From Sindora glabra (Eukaryota; Streptophyta; Magnoliopsida; Fabales; Fabaceae), in assembly GCA_020226215.1 (NCBI GenBank), contig CM035233.1, positions 56,691,751 to 56,755,750 of the forward strand: a DNA stretch of 64,000 nucleotides, written 5' to 3'. The notes under the pieces were generated by a model. It had not been told where the DNA came from and did not search any database. It worked only from the letters and a program-made list of their open reading frames with translations. This document shows, piece after piece, positions 25,380-41,350 of the stretch (positions within the stretch are counted from its first letter, which is position 1; every line of letters begins with the position of its first letter). Both the position numbers and the translations under genes were made by a program.

Positions 25380-25680
25380 TATAAAAAATTCTTATAAAAG
25401 ATTGCATGATTAACAGTGATAAATAATAATAATAAAAAGTAATTAAAAATAATTATTAATAACAAATGATGATAAATAAAAATTTTTAATGATAAATAAT
25501 AGTTAATGAAAGTCATTAATAATAAAAAATATTGACAGCGGTCATTTGTAATGAGTAATAATCGATAAAAGTTATTAGTAATAAATAAAGGTAGACGAAA
25601 ATCATCAATGATAAAGAATAGCAATGACAATTGTTTAAGATAGATGATGGTCGATGGTAGTTTTACACTCCTAAAATTAT
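25380..25680. repeat. Degenerate GATAATAA/GTCATYGATAAT repeat, left part
   Basis: Diverged short units such as ATAATCGATAAAAGTTATTAGTAATAA and GATGGTCGATGGTAG are seen. Similar units reappear at about 27640-27850, on the other side of the LTR-like relic, suggesting one repeat tract split by an insertion. Confidence 0.35.
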
Positions 25681-27640
25681 AATATTTTATTTTATTTGTT
25701 TATCTAATAATCTTATATACGAACCTATAATTAAAAAAAAATTGTGAGAAGACTTAAAATAGGTGTTTAATTATAGAAAATAGAGTCTTAATATGAAAAT
25801 AAATATAATTAAATTAATTATAAAATTATGTAAAATTAAAAGAAGAGGTATATAAGAGATTTAAGATTATTAGTTTTCCAAATTATCCTTAAGTATTTAC
25901 TAGAATTATCAAATTGCAATAATAAACTCTCAAAAATATAATCATTCTCCTTTATTTTCCCATGCAAACACTACCAAGCACCCTTTCTTCCTTCTTTCTT
26001 GCATATTTCTTACAAATTTCAAGTTAAATTATCAAATGAAGTCAACAAATCATCAAAGTGATTACAATTGAAACCATTTCTAAGCAAGGTATGGATCTAT
26101 GAATTAAGATTTTAAAGTTAAATCGTATTGGTTTTTATAGATAAAATGGTGAATTAGAGGTTTTAGTGGTAATTAGGTATTTGTGTGCTTGGGACCAACT
26201 CTTTCTTTTAGCCATTCACACCTTCATCCGCTCCATCTTTCTAAAATTAAGGTCAGTACATAATCAATTTATTAGAGTGTAAATTAAATAATTATGTTTA
26301 TCTTATTTATAGAGAAATATTAGTTATTTGGTTAATTTGTGTTAGATTGATATTGTTACATGAAATATATCTCTTTAAGCTAAAATATGCGAACAAAGGT
26401 ACTTAAAAATGTGATAAAATAGCTAAGTTTATTGCATGTTAAGTTTAGGTGAAAGTTGGCTAGAAAAGGTTGCAACTCAAATCGAATTTTTGGAAAACCT
26501 AAAAATAATACTTGAGTGTGATACTTGAGTCCTGCTTTGAGTATAAACTTAAGAAGCAATATTCAAATATCCTACTCGAATATTGAAAGTGACTATGCTC
26601 TTTGTTTTCAAATATTTGAGTATGATACTCAAATAATAACCCTATAGGCTTGGCGCCTTGTACTTAAGTATCAAAGCAACCTTGCATTTTTACCATCAAA
26701 TACTTGAGAATGGCTAATTTCCAAGAGTCATACTTGACTTTTGTACTTAACTATCATAATGTTTTATGCTTAACTAAATTATAAAGTCAAATTGTTATAG
26801 TAATATGATATATATGAGTATATGATTGATTGATAATCTTGTATGATTAATGATTTACTAATTGAATTGTTGTGCTTAAAGAAATATGATGATTTTTGAT
26901 ATGATAAATAGCAACGAATTGTAAAAAGATATGAAATACTAAGATATGAATGGATGATGATGAAAAATGATGTTGAAACATTGAATTGAAATGAATATAC
27001 CAAATTTAGATTATATGATTATGATTAATATATACCAGATGGAATAAGATTAAGTTTATAAATAGACAAGATAGATTAGAAAGCAAAAGGTAGGTTAACT
27101 ATTATTTTTTATATTTAATTATTTGATGTCATTATTGGTATTATTTATTTTATATAAGACAATCGAATTGTGTATGATTGTGTTGCTTATTATGATTAAT
27201 GTAACATGCCATTGTTTAGTATGGAATATGAAATGTACAATTGAAGTATGGTTTATAAAATAAAGAGGATAAATAAATTATTTGTTTATTGAAACATTAA
27301 TCTCATTGTTTTTCTTAAAATTATTTTATAGATGCCTAGGTCAAAGCTTAAAAGCCCTTATTTACGGTCTAAGATTATGAGCATCTTAAGTAGAATAAAG
27401 CAAACATATTGCTAAATAGAAAGCTAAGATAGAAAGTAATGTGGTGTTTTGAAATTATTTGTAAATAATTTGAATAGTTGATACTGTAATTATTGTGTAA
27501 ATATTCTTTGACAATGAAATTGAGTAATTAGACTTAATTAGTCTATTAATTATTATGTGATTATATTAAATTAAGATTACACGTGCTTGTAGATATTAGT
27601 AACAAAATCCACATTAATTATAGCCAAAGAAGTTATGATA
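25680..27640 (+). repeat. LTR-like relic, possibly a solo LTR
   Basis: It has the same order of features as the relic at 16720-18200: a pyrimidine-rich leader-like block (25940-26240), many ATACTTGAGTATGATACTTGAGT-like phrases (26500-26760), and a terminal block with TAAATTATTTGTTTATTGAA followed by TTATAGATGCCTAGGTCAAAG (27275-27345). Such terminal blocks are common in plant Ty3/gypsy LTRs. No internal coding region is present. Exact ends and target duplication are unresolved. Confidence 0.35.
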
Positions 27641-27849
27641 GGTGGTCATTAGTTAGTAATTAATAGTCGACGATAGTTACTAACAATAAGTGATAATAGC
27701 AGCAACAGTCATCGATAATGGCTAGTAACTGACAATAAATAGTAGAAAACCAGGTCAATAATGATTAGTGATTATTGATGGTGGTTAACTATGACAAATA
27801 ATAGTAAAATTATGTGTTAATAATGATAAAATCTTAAGCTTTATTTGTT

Positions 27850-28864
27850 TTGTTATAAAATATTTTTTGTAAGAAAATATCATTTGTATATATATTAATA
27901 AAAAGGTGATATGTTATTTACATTAATCATTTAAAAAAAGATATCTAATGGCATGATAATGGAAAAAAGGAAATTCATTTTTAAAATAAAGGAAATTATT
28001 TTCACTTAACTCCTTATATTTAATAATAAATAAATAACATATTTTTAATTTAATATTTTATTATTATATTTTATAAAAATATTTTTCATTAAAATAAATA
28101 AATTTTACTGGAAAAATGGACAATAAATTTTATTATTATATTTTTAAAATATTCTTATGTCATAAAAATATACGATACTCACTTTTTCCATTAGATTATT
28201 TTGAAAAAAAAAATGAGTCAAACACATTCTTGAAATTGTTTAGATTTTTAAGAATATTTTTCTAACTATGTTTTTGGATTTATGAAAAAAATGAAAAGAA
28301 AATATGCAAAAATAAAAAAAAAGGGTTAAAAATAAATTTTTTAGTATTTGAATACCAGGTGAAAATAAAAATGGTTAAAAAAGTACTTTGAGGATTAATA
28401 AAAACTTTTTCTACTAAATAGGTGTTAAAAAAAGGCAAAAATTTTATAATTTCAAATTTATCAATTTGTAAAGTTTACTAGACATTAACAAATTATTTTT
28501 TATTTTTTTAATTTTAATCAAATTAAATTGAAAATACTATTTTTATTATTTTTTATCTATTTGTTATACATTCAAACAGGAAGTGAAAAATTAATTTTCT
28601 ATATATTTTGTTTTCACTTTTTTTAGACATAATTAACAATTTCATTCATAGAATTATAAGATTTTGACAAATGATTTATTAATTATATAAAGTTATAATT
28701 TGATTCCTTAATAATAATTTATACTATAATGTTGTTCTTTCATACAAATTTGTATAGATAATTTTATTTTTAAATTATTGTATGAAAGGATAAAATTATA
28801 ACTTTATACACTTTAAAAAATAATTTTGTCAACACTTTATAATACCAAGAATGAAATTGTCAAA
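27850..28864. other. AT-rich intergenic stretch
   Basis: No gene or intact element recognised; AT-rich sequence with MITE-like phrases such as GAGTCAAACACATTC. Confidence 0.5.
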
Positions 28865-29560
28865 GGATAGTGTGATTCAACTAAGAAAATGGAAATGAAT
28901 TAACAAAAAGAAATAACAGGAAAGTGAATGAATATATACCCTATAATTATTCACGATTCAAACAAGAAGGGAAATTAAGCTCCTTCTATTCACGTAGTTA
29001 ACAACTAATACAATAAGGAAAAATTAATTCATTTTTATTACTTAAATAATTATTATATTTATTATTACAATCATCATCTTATTATTTATTATTATTTAAA
29101 AATTATTACAATTATCAAAATTTATTTTTATTATTTGCAAATTATATTTATTTTAATTTATTATTATTATTAGCCAATACTATTAATTTTATAGCAATAA
29201 TAGTTAACCATATTATTATTTTTATAATTATTTATTATGTTAACTTTATGAATTATTAGTACTATTATTATTTTTATTATTATATTATTATTTATAATTA
29301 TTATTTTATTAATATTTTTTAATTATTTTATTATATTTATTAATAAAATAATTATTATTACTATTGAAAATGATAAATGGGAATCAAATTCCCCAAAAAT
29401 TAGGGGAATCATGGTTACTTTGTTTAGAATAATCTTATTGAGGGAAAATAATAAAATAAATAAAATAAAATTTTTCTAAACTAATCATATATAAAATAAA
29501 TGAGAATTCACGATTCTCTCTCAGATTTCTAATTATCTTGAACAAAATAACTCTTAATTT
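28865..29560. repeat. ATT-rich dispersed repeat, copy 2
   Basis: This is the second copy of the family at 19145-19930. The left flank is GTGATTCAACTAAGAAAATGGAAATGAATTAA, then a TTA/ATT-rich core, then ACTATTGAAAATGATAAATGG and TCTTATTGAGGGAAAA. Same orientation as copy 1. Confidence 0.5.
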
Positions 29561-31420
29561 TGTCTTTTTTATTCTTTTTTTTCATATTTTTTCTTTCACA
29601 ACCAATCATAGGATAGAAGTGGAACCAAATTTGAAAATTTTACATTTTTAAAAAATATTTTTTAAAAAAATTCCACGAAGGCCAATTTAGAAGATCAATA
29701 CAAGCCCTTTAAGAGTCGGAAAAAGAATACAAGTTTTTTAAATTAAGAAGAAATATTTGATTATACTCGTCATATTTAATTTTTCTGCTTTTGAGTAAAA
29801 TTAGAGAAAATATTCCATAAATGCTAAAATAAAATTTCTTAAAAATTAATGTATCGTAGTATTTGAAAGTATTATATATGAATATTCCTAAAAATTCGTA
29901 TAAATTTTTTTTATTTTTCTAACCTTGGGGACTGATTAATTTCCACATATTAACTACATTAAATAAAATTTTCACTTGCTGCACTAAATTAATTTGGAAA
30001 AAAAAAGCATATAATCAAATAGGTGAGGAACAATATATTAATGTACAATGAAAAATAGTGCCCTCCTTCTTTGTTTTACATTGTACACATAATTTAATTT
30101 CACTGATCTTTCGTTCGTTTCATTAAAATATGCATTTTATAGAAATTATTATTGTATAAGTAAAAGACTTTCTATCATCCATATGTTTCATAATTAGAAA
30201 AAAAAAGAATGCATAATTTTACAACAGTAAATAAAGAATGCTATTTTTATCATATTATTCATATTTAATTTTAAATAAATAATTTTATTTTATTTTAATA
30301 TTTTATAATTATAAATATAAATAATATTATTTTTAGAAAAACATACTCCGTTGAAATAGACTGGATATAAATACAAATAAAAATCTATAAAATTTTACAG
30401 ACAAATACTAAAAAAAAACTGTTTGTTTTAAACAACATTTTTAGTTTCCATCGTTGAAAACAACTGAAAAATAAGAAAGTACTTAATTTTGGGGTTATGG
30501 CCGACCATTCAAAAGCAAACACTTGGAGCTCAATAATTTGTCTAATTAGATTAGATTTTTGTCATAATTTTAAATTAGTTAGGTGCCATCATTTTGATGT
30601 AATTGGACTGTGTGAAAAGATTGAAGTTCGATAAGTGATGTGGGTCACTGCCCATATAAACAAACAAATTAAGGTGTGCATGACTTCAACGGCACTCGAG
30701 GCGTTTAGAGAGCGACCCTTTTGATGTTGGAATTAACAGTTTGTTTTCATAATTAAATACATTTAAAAGATTTTGAATTTAAATTTAATTTATTATTACT
30801 ATAAAATATTTTATATTAGTAATAAATTAAAATTTTGATATATTATTAAAAATAATAATAATTAAAAGTTTCAATGCTAAGATAAAATTTAATAATTTTA
30901 TATCAATGTAATAATACATAAATAAATAATAATATAAAAAAAGTAAGTCACATCTAGAGAATTTTTTGAAAAAATTGATATCTTGGACTGTGGGGCACCT
31001 TTACTTAGGCTCCATCATAAAGAAAAGCTCTTAAATTTTTAGGTTGAATGATGACTGATTGCATAATTCTTCAGAAAATATATATATAAATAAAATAAAT
31101 TATTCTATTTCAAAATCGGTGTACGCTAACAATACCTTTAGGAGATTACGGTGATATTCAATTTGTTTGATTCTTTGAAATCCTTCATTATAAAATTTAA
31201 ACATAAAATATAAGTACATATATCACATAAAATTCTTGCATAATAATAAAATGATAATTTTATGTGCCTAGTTTTGATTTTATAGGACTAAAATACATCA
31301 ATAAAATAATCTACCATGCTCTTAAATTTTTTAATTAATAAAAAAAAGGATTATCCGACATAAGAGGAATAAAATTAATCAGGAGATTAAATTTGTATTA
31401 AAACTTATCCTTCGTTTTTG
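29561..31420. other. AT-rich intergenic stretch
   Basis: No gene recognised. A somewhat less AT-rich patch at 30480-30720 has no conserved reading frame. Confidence 0.5.
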
Positions 31421-31799
31421 TTTTCTAAATGGTTCTGAAGCACGTGATTCAACAACTGCTTTTCAGTCCTATTCGGCATGGAGGCCTTCCTTTTGCTCCA
31501 TTTTTGGTTGGGCTCCAGAGTACCTTGTTGGATTTTTTATGTTATTGCTCCAAATTGTATCCATATATTCAAATTCCGGGCTTTATTTCCACGAATCTCA
31601 AAATAGGCCCCAGCCCGCCCCATCCTTTTTGTTGCACGTCCAAATCACCAAAAAATTAGAAAAATAATAAAAGTACACAGAATCCTCTTAAATTATTGGG
31701 CCTTGAATAATCCACGTTCTTCTGCTTTCAAACTTAACCACATAACTTCAAAACTACCCCACCTTCAAAAAAGCCGTACAAGCCTTGTCGTGTTACGTA

Positions 31800-31800
<1 letters not shown>
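31420..31800. promoter_or_regulatory. Possible decayed promoter-like island
   Basis: The patch carries several TGGGC(C/T)-type site II motifs (TTGGGCTCC, AATAGGCCCCAGCCC, ATTGGGCCTTG) and an ACGTG core. Site II motifs are common upstream of plant housekeeping genes. No neighbouring gene body was found, so this is weak and could be a stranded promoter fragment. Confidence 0.25.
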
Positions 31801-34952
<3,152 letters not shown>

Positions 34953-35041
34953 ATTTATCATTTCTATTAAAGAAGGAAAAATTGTAATTTCAAAGTAAGG
35001 GGGGAGAGACAAATTCTCCTCCACCCTATGCAGAACAAATT

Positions 35042-35170
35042 ACAAGAATATTTGATAAATAATTTTTTATTAATTTTTAATTAATTATAATTTTTTAATT
35101 GATTAACTTGATTAATTAAATAAATTTTATATTTGGTAAATAATTGATTCAATTAACTTATTAGCTTTTA
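35042..35170 (-). mobile_element. Truncated MITE fragment hit by the Harbinger insertion
   Basis: GAATATTTGATAAATAATTTTTTA at 35045 matches the reverse complement of the right end of the MITE at 2067-3137, and the next ~100 bp follow it. The match stops at the Harbinger left terminus (35171). A related AT-rich MITE-like sequence lies beyond its right end (about 40650-40860) in the opposite orientation. Confidence 0.45.
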
Positions 35171-36947
35171 CATTCTGTTTGGTTGCAAAGAAAATAGAAA
35201 AAAAATAAGTAGGAGAAATTAGAGTAGAAATTCTAGTTTTTTTTAATAAAGGAAGAAAATAGAGAAGATAGAAAATTGATTGGAAATTTATTGTGAAGTC
35301 CATTGGTATTTTTTTCTTCCTTCAACTAAGAAAAAATCACGAGAGAAGCAATTGTTTTGGACAAACTTCTTATGTATGTATTCATCCTTTACTAAGACTT
35401 TACCCTTCTTTTACATCTTCTCCAACCTCCAAATGCTAGTTTCTATTTTTGCACTTATTTTCTCTAGGTATTTTATCTTTTTTTTTCTATAATTTACAAG
35501 TGGTTTTCTATTTTTCTACTACCATGATAGTAACATGTACTGGTTTAGGTTCTGTTTATGGGTTAGTCATTGGATAAAGTGCTTCCATTTACATTATTGC
35601 CTATGAGTTAATCTACTACATTGCCATCACTACACTAGTATGACATTAGACTGCACAAGAGGAAAAGCTCCAATGAGCTTTTCTTGTAAACGACGATAGG
35701 TCTATGTGACACTCCAACTGGGTCATATGAATCTGACCTAGTTACCTAATTTGGAGGTAAATTGGACTTTTTTTTTTTCAAATTAAACTACAATTTTCTT
35801 TAATTTAAATTTATAGAATAATTTTTTTGGAATAACATAACCATTTTTTAATTTATAGAACCATTTTTTTCAACTTACGTAGTTTTTTTTAATTTTAATT
35901 TATAAAAATATTTTTATTTTTCAAATTACATAGCCATATTTTATTTTTCTTTAATTAAAAATTACTGAACCATTTTTTATAAAATTTTTCTCTCACTCAT
36001 ACTCAAAAAATTCTTCTTCCCCTTGTTTTGTAATTAAATTTTATATGATATATTAAATTTATATTAATTAACTAAATTAAATATTTTAAAAGTCCATATT
36101 TAATCTATATGAATTAAGTATTTTAACTTTCTATCATCATATTTTTAGTGTCCTTGCCTTTGTAATTTTCTTCATTATTATATATTGGCATGTAAGAAGA
36201 AAACATAGTTATTAGTTCCTTAAGTAAAATTTTTAAGAACAAGACTTGATCATTAAGTGGCAAGGTGTAAAATTTTGCATTATTATTCTATTATTCTTTA
36301 TTGAAGAAAATCTTACTAGTTTATATATTGTTTATATTAACATATTAAAACAAACATTATTCAATTGTTAATGAAAGATTCTATTTGATAATTATTTTAA
36401 TTTTTAAACACTATACCTTTAAATGTATAATATAGAAAAAATAAATTTGAAATGACTTTAAGATATTTTCTTAATTGAAATTTATTATTTTTAATATTAG
36501 TTTTATGATAATTAGATGGTAATATAATTCTATGAAATAACTATCTCATGGTTATGTTTAAGAATAATTCTTATGTAAATATAATAATGATAATATTTTT
36601 AATAAGTAACTTTGTGAATAATATGGATTTAGTAAAATTTTCCTTTATATTATAAATGACAATTTTCTTATCGTTTAAAATTTTTCCAAAGAACTAATCA
36701 GATTCTATCAAGATGACTCTTCTTTATTTATCACAAGAGTAATAATGAAAGATAAAAAAGAAGATATATTTGATGAGTAATTTGAATTGTAGAAAAATGG
36801 AAAATATGTTAATGAATGTGCATTGTGCAACTTATATGCTCTATTATGTATGCTTTACATTTGTTGACTTTATAAGTAACGTGCATCTAGTGATGGTGGA
36901 GTTTCTAAAAGAGATTAGATGCAACAATAACTTATATGAAATTTAAT

Positions 36948-38086
36948 GAAAACTAATAATGTCGTGATGTGATACATATAAGTCTTCATGCTTTCCTTCA
37001 CTCATGTAAGGGATTGAGAGGAACTGGTAAGATAAAGGATTTTGCACATGTTACAATAGAAGAGCATGTAACTAAATTTTTATACATAATGTAAAAAATA
37101 GAATTATATCTTTTTTTGTTCTTTGATAAAGGAAAGTAGTTAGTTACAATTTTCATAATATTTTATGAACCATTATTTCATTAAATGATACGTATCTTAT
37201 GCAATCTTTTAAATCGGAAGTTTCCTCACAAATACTTAATAGTAGAAGATTCTATCCTTATTATAAAGGAAGACAATAATGCATATAGGTCTAAATACTT
37301 AATATATATTAATAGTTTTAATATGTCACTTACATAATCAATTTCAAAATAATCAAAACATAGGATCATGTTAGAATTATAAATGGGACACATAAAGGTG
37401 AAAAATACTAATAAAAGATACCTTTTGCTTTCAAAGAAAAAAAGACTTTCTAATATAAAATGTGTTAATTGCTTGCACTTTTAATATGAAATTTAGTTAT
37501 GTATTAGTCGATTGAAAAGGAATTGCATTTAACTTTAGAATTCTTAAGCTTACATTAACTAAGAGGGAAGATAAACTTAGAATTCTTAAAATTAAGTAAA
37601 AATATTAAATTGGTCCCTCACAAAAAAACTCTAATAAGGTTATTTCATAATAATTATGCTTTATGACATTTATTCATCTTATATTTTCTAAGTAAATATT
37701 ATTTAGGAGATGCAAAATTTTCACTAAAAAGTGGACTACTTCCACTATATAAAAGTGTATATTATTACTTAAAGGAGTACTCAATGCATGTTTCATAAAA
37801 TGTAAAAGAATTTTTTAATCATCAACACATTTTATTGAAAACTATCAATGAAAGAACATTTAGAGTTCTAAAGAAAAGGTTTCTAATTATAACTGGTGGA
37901 ACAGAACCATATTATTTCTATGAAACCATGATAGACATTGCTAGTGTTTGTTATATATTTCATAACATTTTTATAGATGTTGATCCTAATAAGTGTTTAA
38001 TTGAGGAAGTAGATGATGGACTACTTGATAATGCCATAGATGATCTTGGAGATCATGATACACAAAATATAGAAGAGGATTATAGA
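36948..38086 (+). pseudogene. PIF/Harbinger DDE transposase (DDE_Tnp_4, HARBI1/ALP1-like)
   Basis: The product would cut and move the element. Readable blocks in order: CRDVIHISLHAFLHSCKGL with TIEEHVTKFLYIM (36960-37089), typical of the plant Harbinger N-terminal part; NGTH where DGTH is expected (37382-37393), so the first catalytic Asp appears changed to Asn; YYLGDAKF with the second Asp (about 37697-37720); and an intact C-terminal frame starting 37835 with INERTFRVLKKRF, carrying the catalytic Glu, then CYIFHNIF. Stops and frameshifts separate the blocks and part of the middle is missing. The family is confidently recognised; function is lost. Confidence 0.85.
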
Positions 38087-38549
38087 TAAAGATTCATTTT
38101 AAAAGATAGTATAGTTACTCGTATATGGGATGAATGTCAAAAGAGTTTATCATAAATTTCTTCTATGTACTATGTAATAATGTGTAATATATTATTTTTC
38201 TAATTAATTTGATGTTCCACATTGAATTGTATGGAACTATTTGTTTTTCATATAAACATCATGTAACATGGTTGCTTTTGCATTTCTTATATTTGTATTG
38301 TATAAAATATTAGGCATGTTACCTATGTCAATGAGAAATGCAAAATTATTGTCTATATATTAAATTGCTTTTTTATAGACTATATATAGAAAATATAATG
38401 TTATGTAACTTAATTATCAATTTTTCATATTACTTATGCAACTGTATTAGTTTATATGACAATTTGCAAATTGAATCATGTCAAAGAATAAGAGATAAAA
38501 AAATAAGGGATAGATTTTTACTAAAGATACACTGTGATGAGTTTCTAAG

Positions 38550-39065
38550 ATGGATATAATGTTGCTAGATGTTTTGTTAGAGGAAGTTTATAGAATAAAC
38601 AAACTAAATTGTACTTTCACTTATCTAACTTATGTTATTGTGATGAAAACTCTGAAACTAATGATAGAACCTCAAAAGCAACACATCAAGAATAGAATAA
38701 AAACTTTAAAAGCACTTTTTAATGAATATTATGATTTATTTCATATATGGAGTAGAATTGGTTGGAATTCTATAACACATATATTTGAGGTATATCCAAA
38801 AGTTTGGGATGAGATCTTGAAGGTAATTGATTATATACAATTATTACAATACTATAATGAATTTTTACTATCAATATGTTTCTTTAAAGGTATTGAATTT
38901 AAAATTATTTTCAATATATAGATGTGATTGAAAAAGGTTGCATTAATACAAGAAGCTTGAAATGAACACCAATATATAACTATGATAAAAAGTTAAATCT
39001 TTTTGGTAAGGATAAAGTAATTGGTATTTTTGCTGAAAATGTAAAAGACAAAGTCTTATGGTAGG
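38550..39065 (+). pseudogene. Myb/SANT-like second gene of the Harbinger element (broken)
   Basis: The frame opens MDIMLLDVLLEEV and continues through KNRIKTLKALFNEYYDLF and GWNSITHIFEVYPKVWDEILK, the arrangement of plant Myb/SANT-like proteins (Myb_DNA-bind_3; L10-interacting MYB type). This partner protein binds element ends with the transposase. A splice donor (AAG|GTAATT at 38822/38823) and an acceptor (TATATAG, to 38923) are visible. After it, KLNLFGKDKVIGIFAENVKD (about 38982-39052) matches the usual continuation. In-frame stops follow. The start and the 3' end (perhaps to 39540) are uncertain. Confidence 0.65.
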
Positions 39066-39873
39066 AAAAGGAAAATATTGATTTGAATAATTGTTTTGAT
39101 ATTATATCTAATTTTGATTTTCATTAGGGAAATGAAGACATAAATTCTACAAGCAATATAGATGCACAAGTCTTGTATATGGCAATTCTAATCAATCTTA
39201 TAGAAATAAATCTCAAGGAATATTATCTTCAAAGGGCACCAAATGCAAAACAACAATGATTAATTTAGTTGAAAGTAGATATGAAAAAATGAACATAAGA
39301 ATTAACAATTTAATTGAAGTAATGGAGAAAGAATTGCATTGGTTAGTAAACAAGTTAAAATAGCTAAAAGGTTGCATTAATACTATAATGAGAAAAACAA
39401 ACCTCAATATTGTAGTCCTGTGGAAGTATGTAATGAGCCATAAAATATAAGAGCGATGTAAGAAATCTGATTTTGATATTATTAAAAATAAGAATGTCAA
39501 AAATCAATTTTTTAGCATGCCACAAGAAATGCACTGAAATCTTTTATATCACCTCATGAAGGATACAAAAATCATTCTAAAAGCATTTAGTAGTGTTATG
39601 GGAATTTCCAAGGATGCATATCACTAATTTATGTGGATTTTGCATGATTATGGTAGTTGATAGGATGTATATAACATAAACAACGTGGATAATGCACTTA
39701 ATTTATATTTTATTAGGTAATATGTTATGGAACACCAATATATGCTATGATAGGAGTTATGACTTAATATTATATTAGATTATGTGTGATGGAATACTAT
39801 TATGTGCTATAATATAGGATTAACAAACTAATTTATGATAAATGATGGGAACGAGATTAATAAAGTTTGTTAA

Positions 39874-40226
39874 AGGTCTAACAAACAAACATAACATTGG
39901 CCATTAGAAAATAACAATCCCAATAAGCGTGCTTACTTAATTTGTTAACAATTTTATGTTAAAATCAATAAAAATTACTATCATAATATATATATTTTTG
40001 AAAGACATTAAATTTGATAAATTAATAGTATAAAATTTTTATGACAAATGAGGTCCAACAAACAAACATAACATTGGCCACTAGGAAATAATAGTTCCAA
40101 TAAACGTGCTTACTTAATTTGTTAACAATTTTATGTTAAAACTAATGAAAATTACTATCATAATATATATATTTTTGAAAGACATTAAATTTGATGAATT
40201 AATAGTATAAATTTTTTATATTATTA
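39874..40226 (+). repeat. 177-bp tandem duplication in Harbinger subterminal region
   Basis: AGGTCYAACAAACAAACATA occurs at 39874 and 40051, and the similarity runs through the whole ~177-bp unit, including GTGCTTACTTAATTTG and TTTTTGAAAGACATTAAA. Copies differ at a moderate number of positions, mostly transitions. Confidence 0.9.
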
Positions 40227-40497
40227 GTGAATGAAACAATGAAACCTTATTAAGAAATAAATATTATATGAAAAAATTTAATGACAAGAAAAGAGTTTTA
40301 ACAAACTATTTAATAATATAATCACACATAAAGGGGTGATAGTATAAAATAAATTTATATTAATACATTAAAGGCATTTTACTCTATTAAGTTTTTTTGT
40401 TCTCAATTTTCTATCCATCCAAATAAAAAAAAATATCTTCTCTCTCATTTTATTTCTCCTCAAATTTCTTTCTAACTAAATACAAGGAAAGAAAATA

Positions 40498-40540
40498 TCT
40501 TTTCTTTTCTTTTCTTTTCTTTTTTCTCTCATTTCTTTCT
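40498..40540. repeat. (TTTTC)n / pyrimidine-rich tract
   Basis: Repeated TTTTC units lie in the pyrimidine-rich right subterminal region of the Harbinger element, mirrored by purine-rich sequence at the left end. Confidence 0.8.
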
Positions 40541-40639
40541 CTTCTATTTTCTTTCTGCTCTCATTTCTCCTGTAACCAAATAAAGCATTAGTAAGAAAAG
40601 GTTGGACAATTCAATATTTTCTAATAGTTAATTTATTCA

Positions 40640-41350
40640 ATATCTATAGTTCTATTTGACAATCGGAAGATCATTTTAATAATTCGCTAATTTAATTAAC
40701 TATTAGCTATTAGCTATTTGTATTAACTAATTAACTTGCTAATAATATTATCTATTTGAATAAATATATTTAATAAAATTAGTTATTTATTTTTAATTGT
40801 ATACATATAAAAATGACATATAAATGTGTAAGTACATTTTATTATTTATTTGAGTATATATGTATGCATATATATTATATATGTGTACAAATTAATTTTA
40901 TCAATTTTCACTTTTAATATAAAAGTTTAAATTTATTAAATAATTATATAATAAAGCCTTTAACATATTATAACAATTATTTTGTTAAAATATTAATGTC
41001 ATTATATAAATTTAAATAATAAAAAATTAAATAATTACTTATCATTTACAATGAACTATTTTTTTCTATATATTATATTAGAGCATATATAATTAAAAAT
41101 ATATAATGACATAGTGATTAAATATAAAATATTATATGTTAATAAACATTAGTTCAACTTTTTTTTTAACATTTTTAATAAATAATGAGTAGAAGGAATT
41201 ATTATTATTGTTATATAATATAAGAGTATTTTTAACTTTTTATAAGCATTTAATAAATTAATTGTTTGAAAATGTTAAGATCTTCAACTTTTTTAAATTA
41301 GCTGATTAAAGGCTAATAAAGTAATAAAATTAATGGCATACCAACATCTA
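40640..41350 (+). mobile_element. Decayed AT-rich MITE-like sequence
   Basis: TAATTAACTTGCTAATAATATTATCTATTTG followed by TTAATAAAATTAG and TGTATACATATAAAAATGACATA parallels 2180-2275 in the MITE of unit A. The ends are not defined. No coding potential. Confidence 0.35.

Larger units (their letters stand above)
35171..40587 (+). mobile_element. PIF/Harbinger DNA transposon (inactive)
   Basis: This 5.4-kb element is flanked by the 3-bp target duplication TTA (35168-35170 and 40588-40590). The termini are CATTCTGTTTGG and, reverse-complemented from the right, TGCTTTATTTGG; all differences between these 12-mers are transitions and both resemble the usual Harbinger (GGGCTCTGTTTGG-like) terminus. 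Both subterminal regions are rich in AGAAA/GAGAAAT purine tracts. Inside are a broken DDE transposase and, downstream on the same strand, a Myb/SANT-like gene. That two-gene set is what PIF/Harbinger elements carry. A 177-bp direct tandem duplication lies near the right end. Confidence 0.85.
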
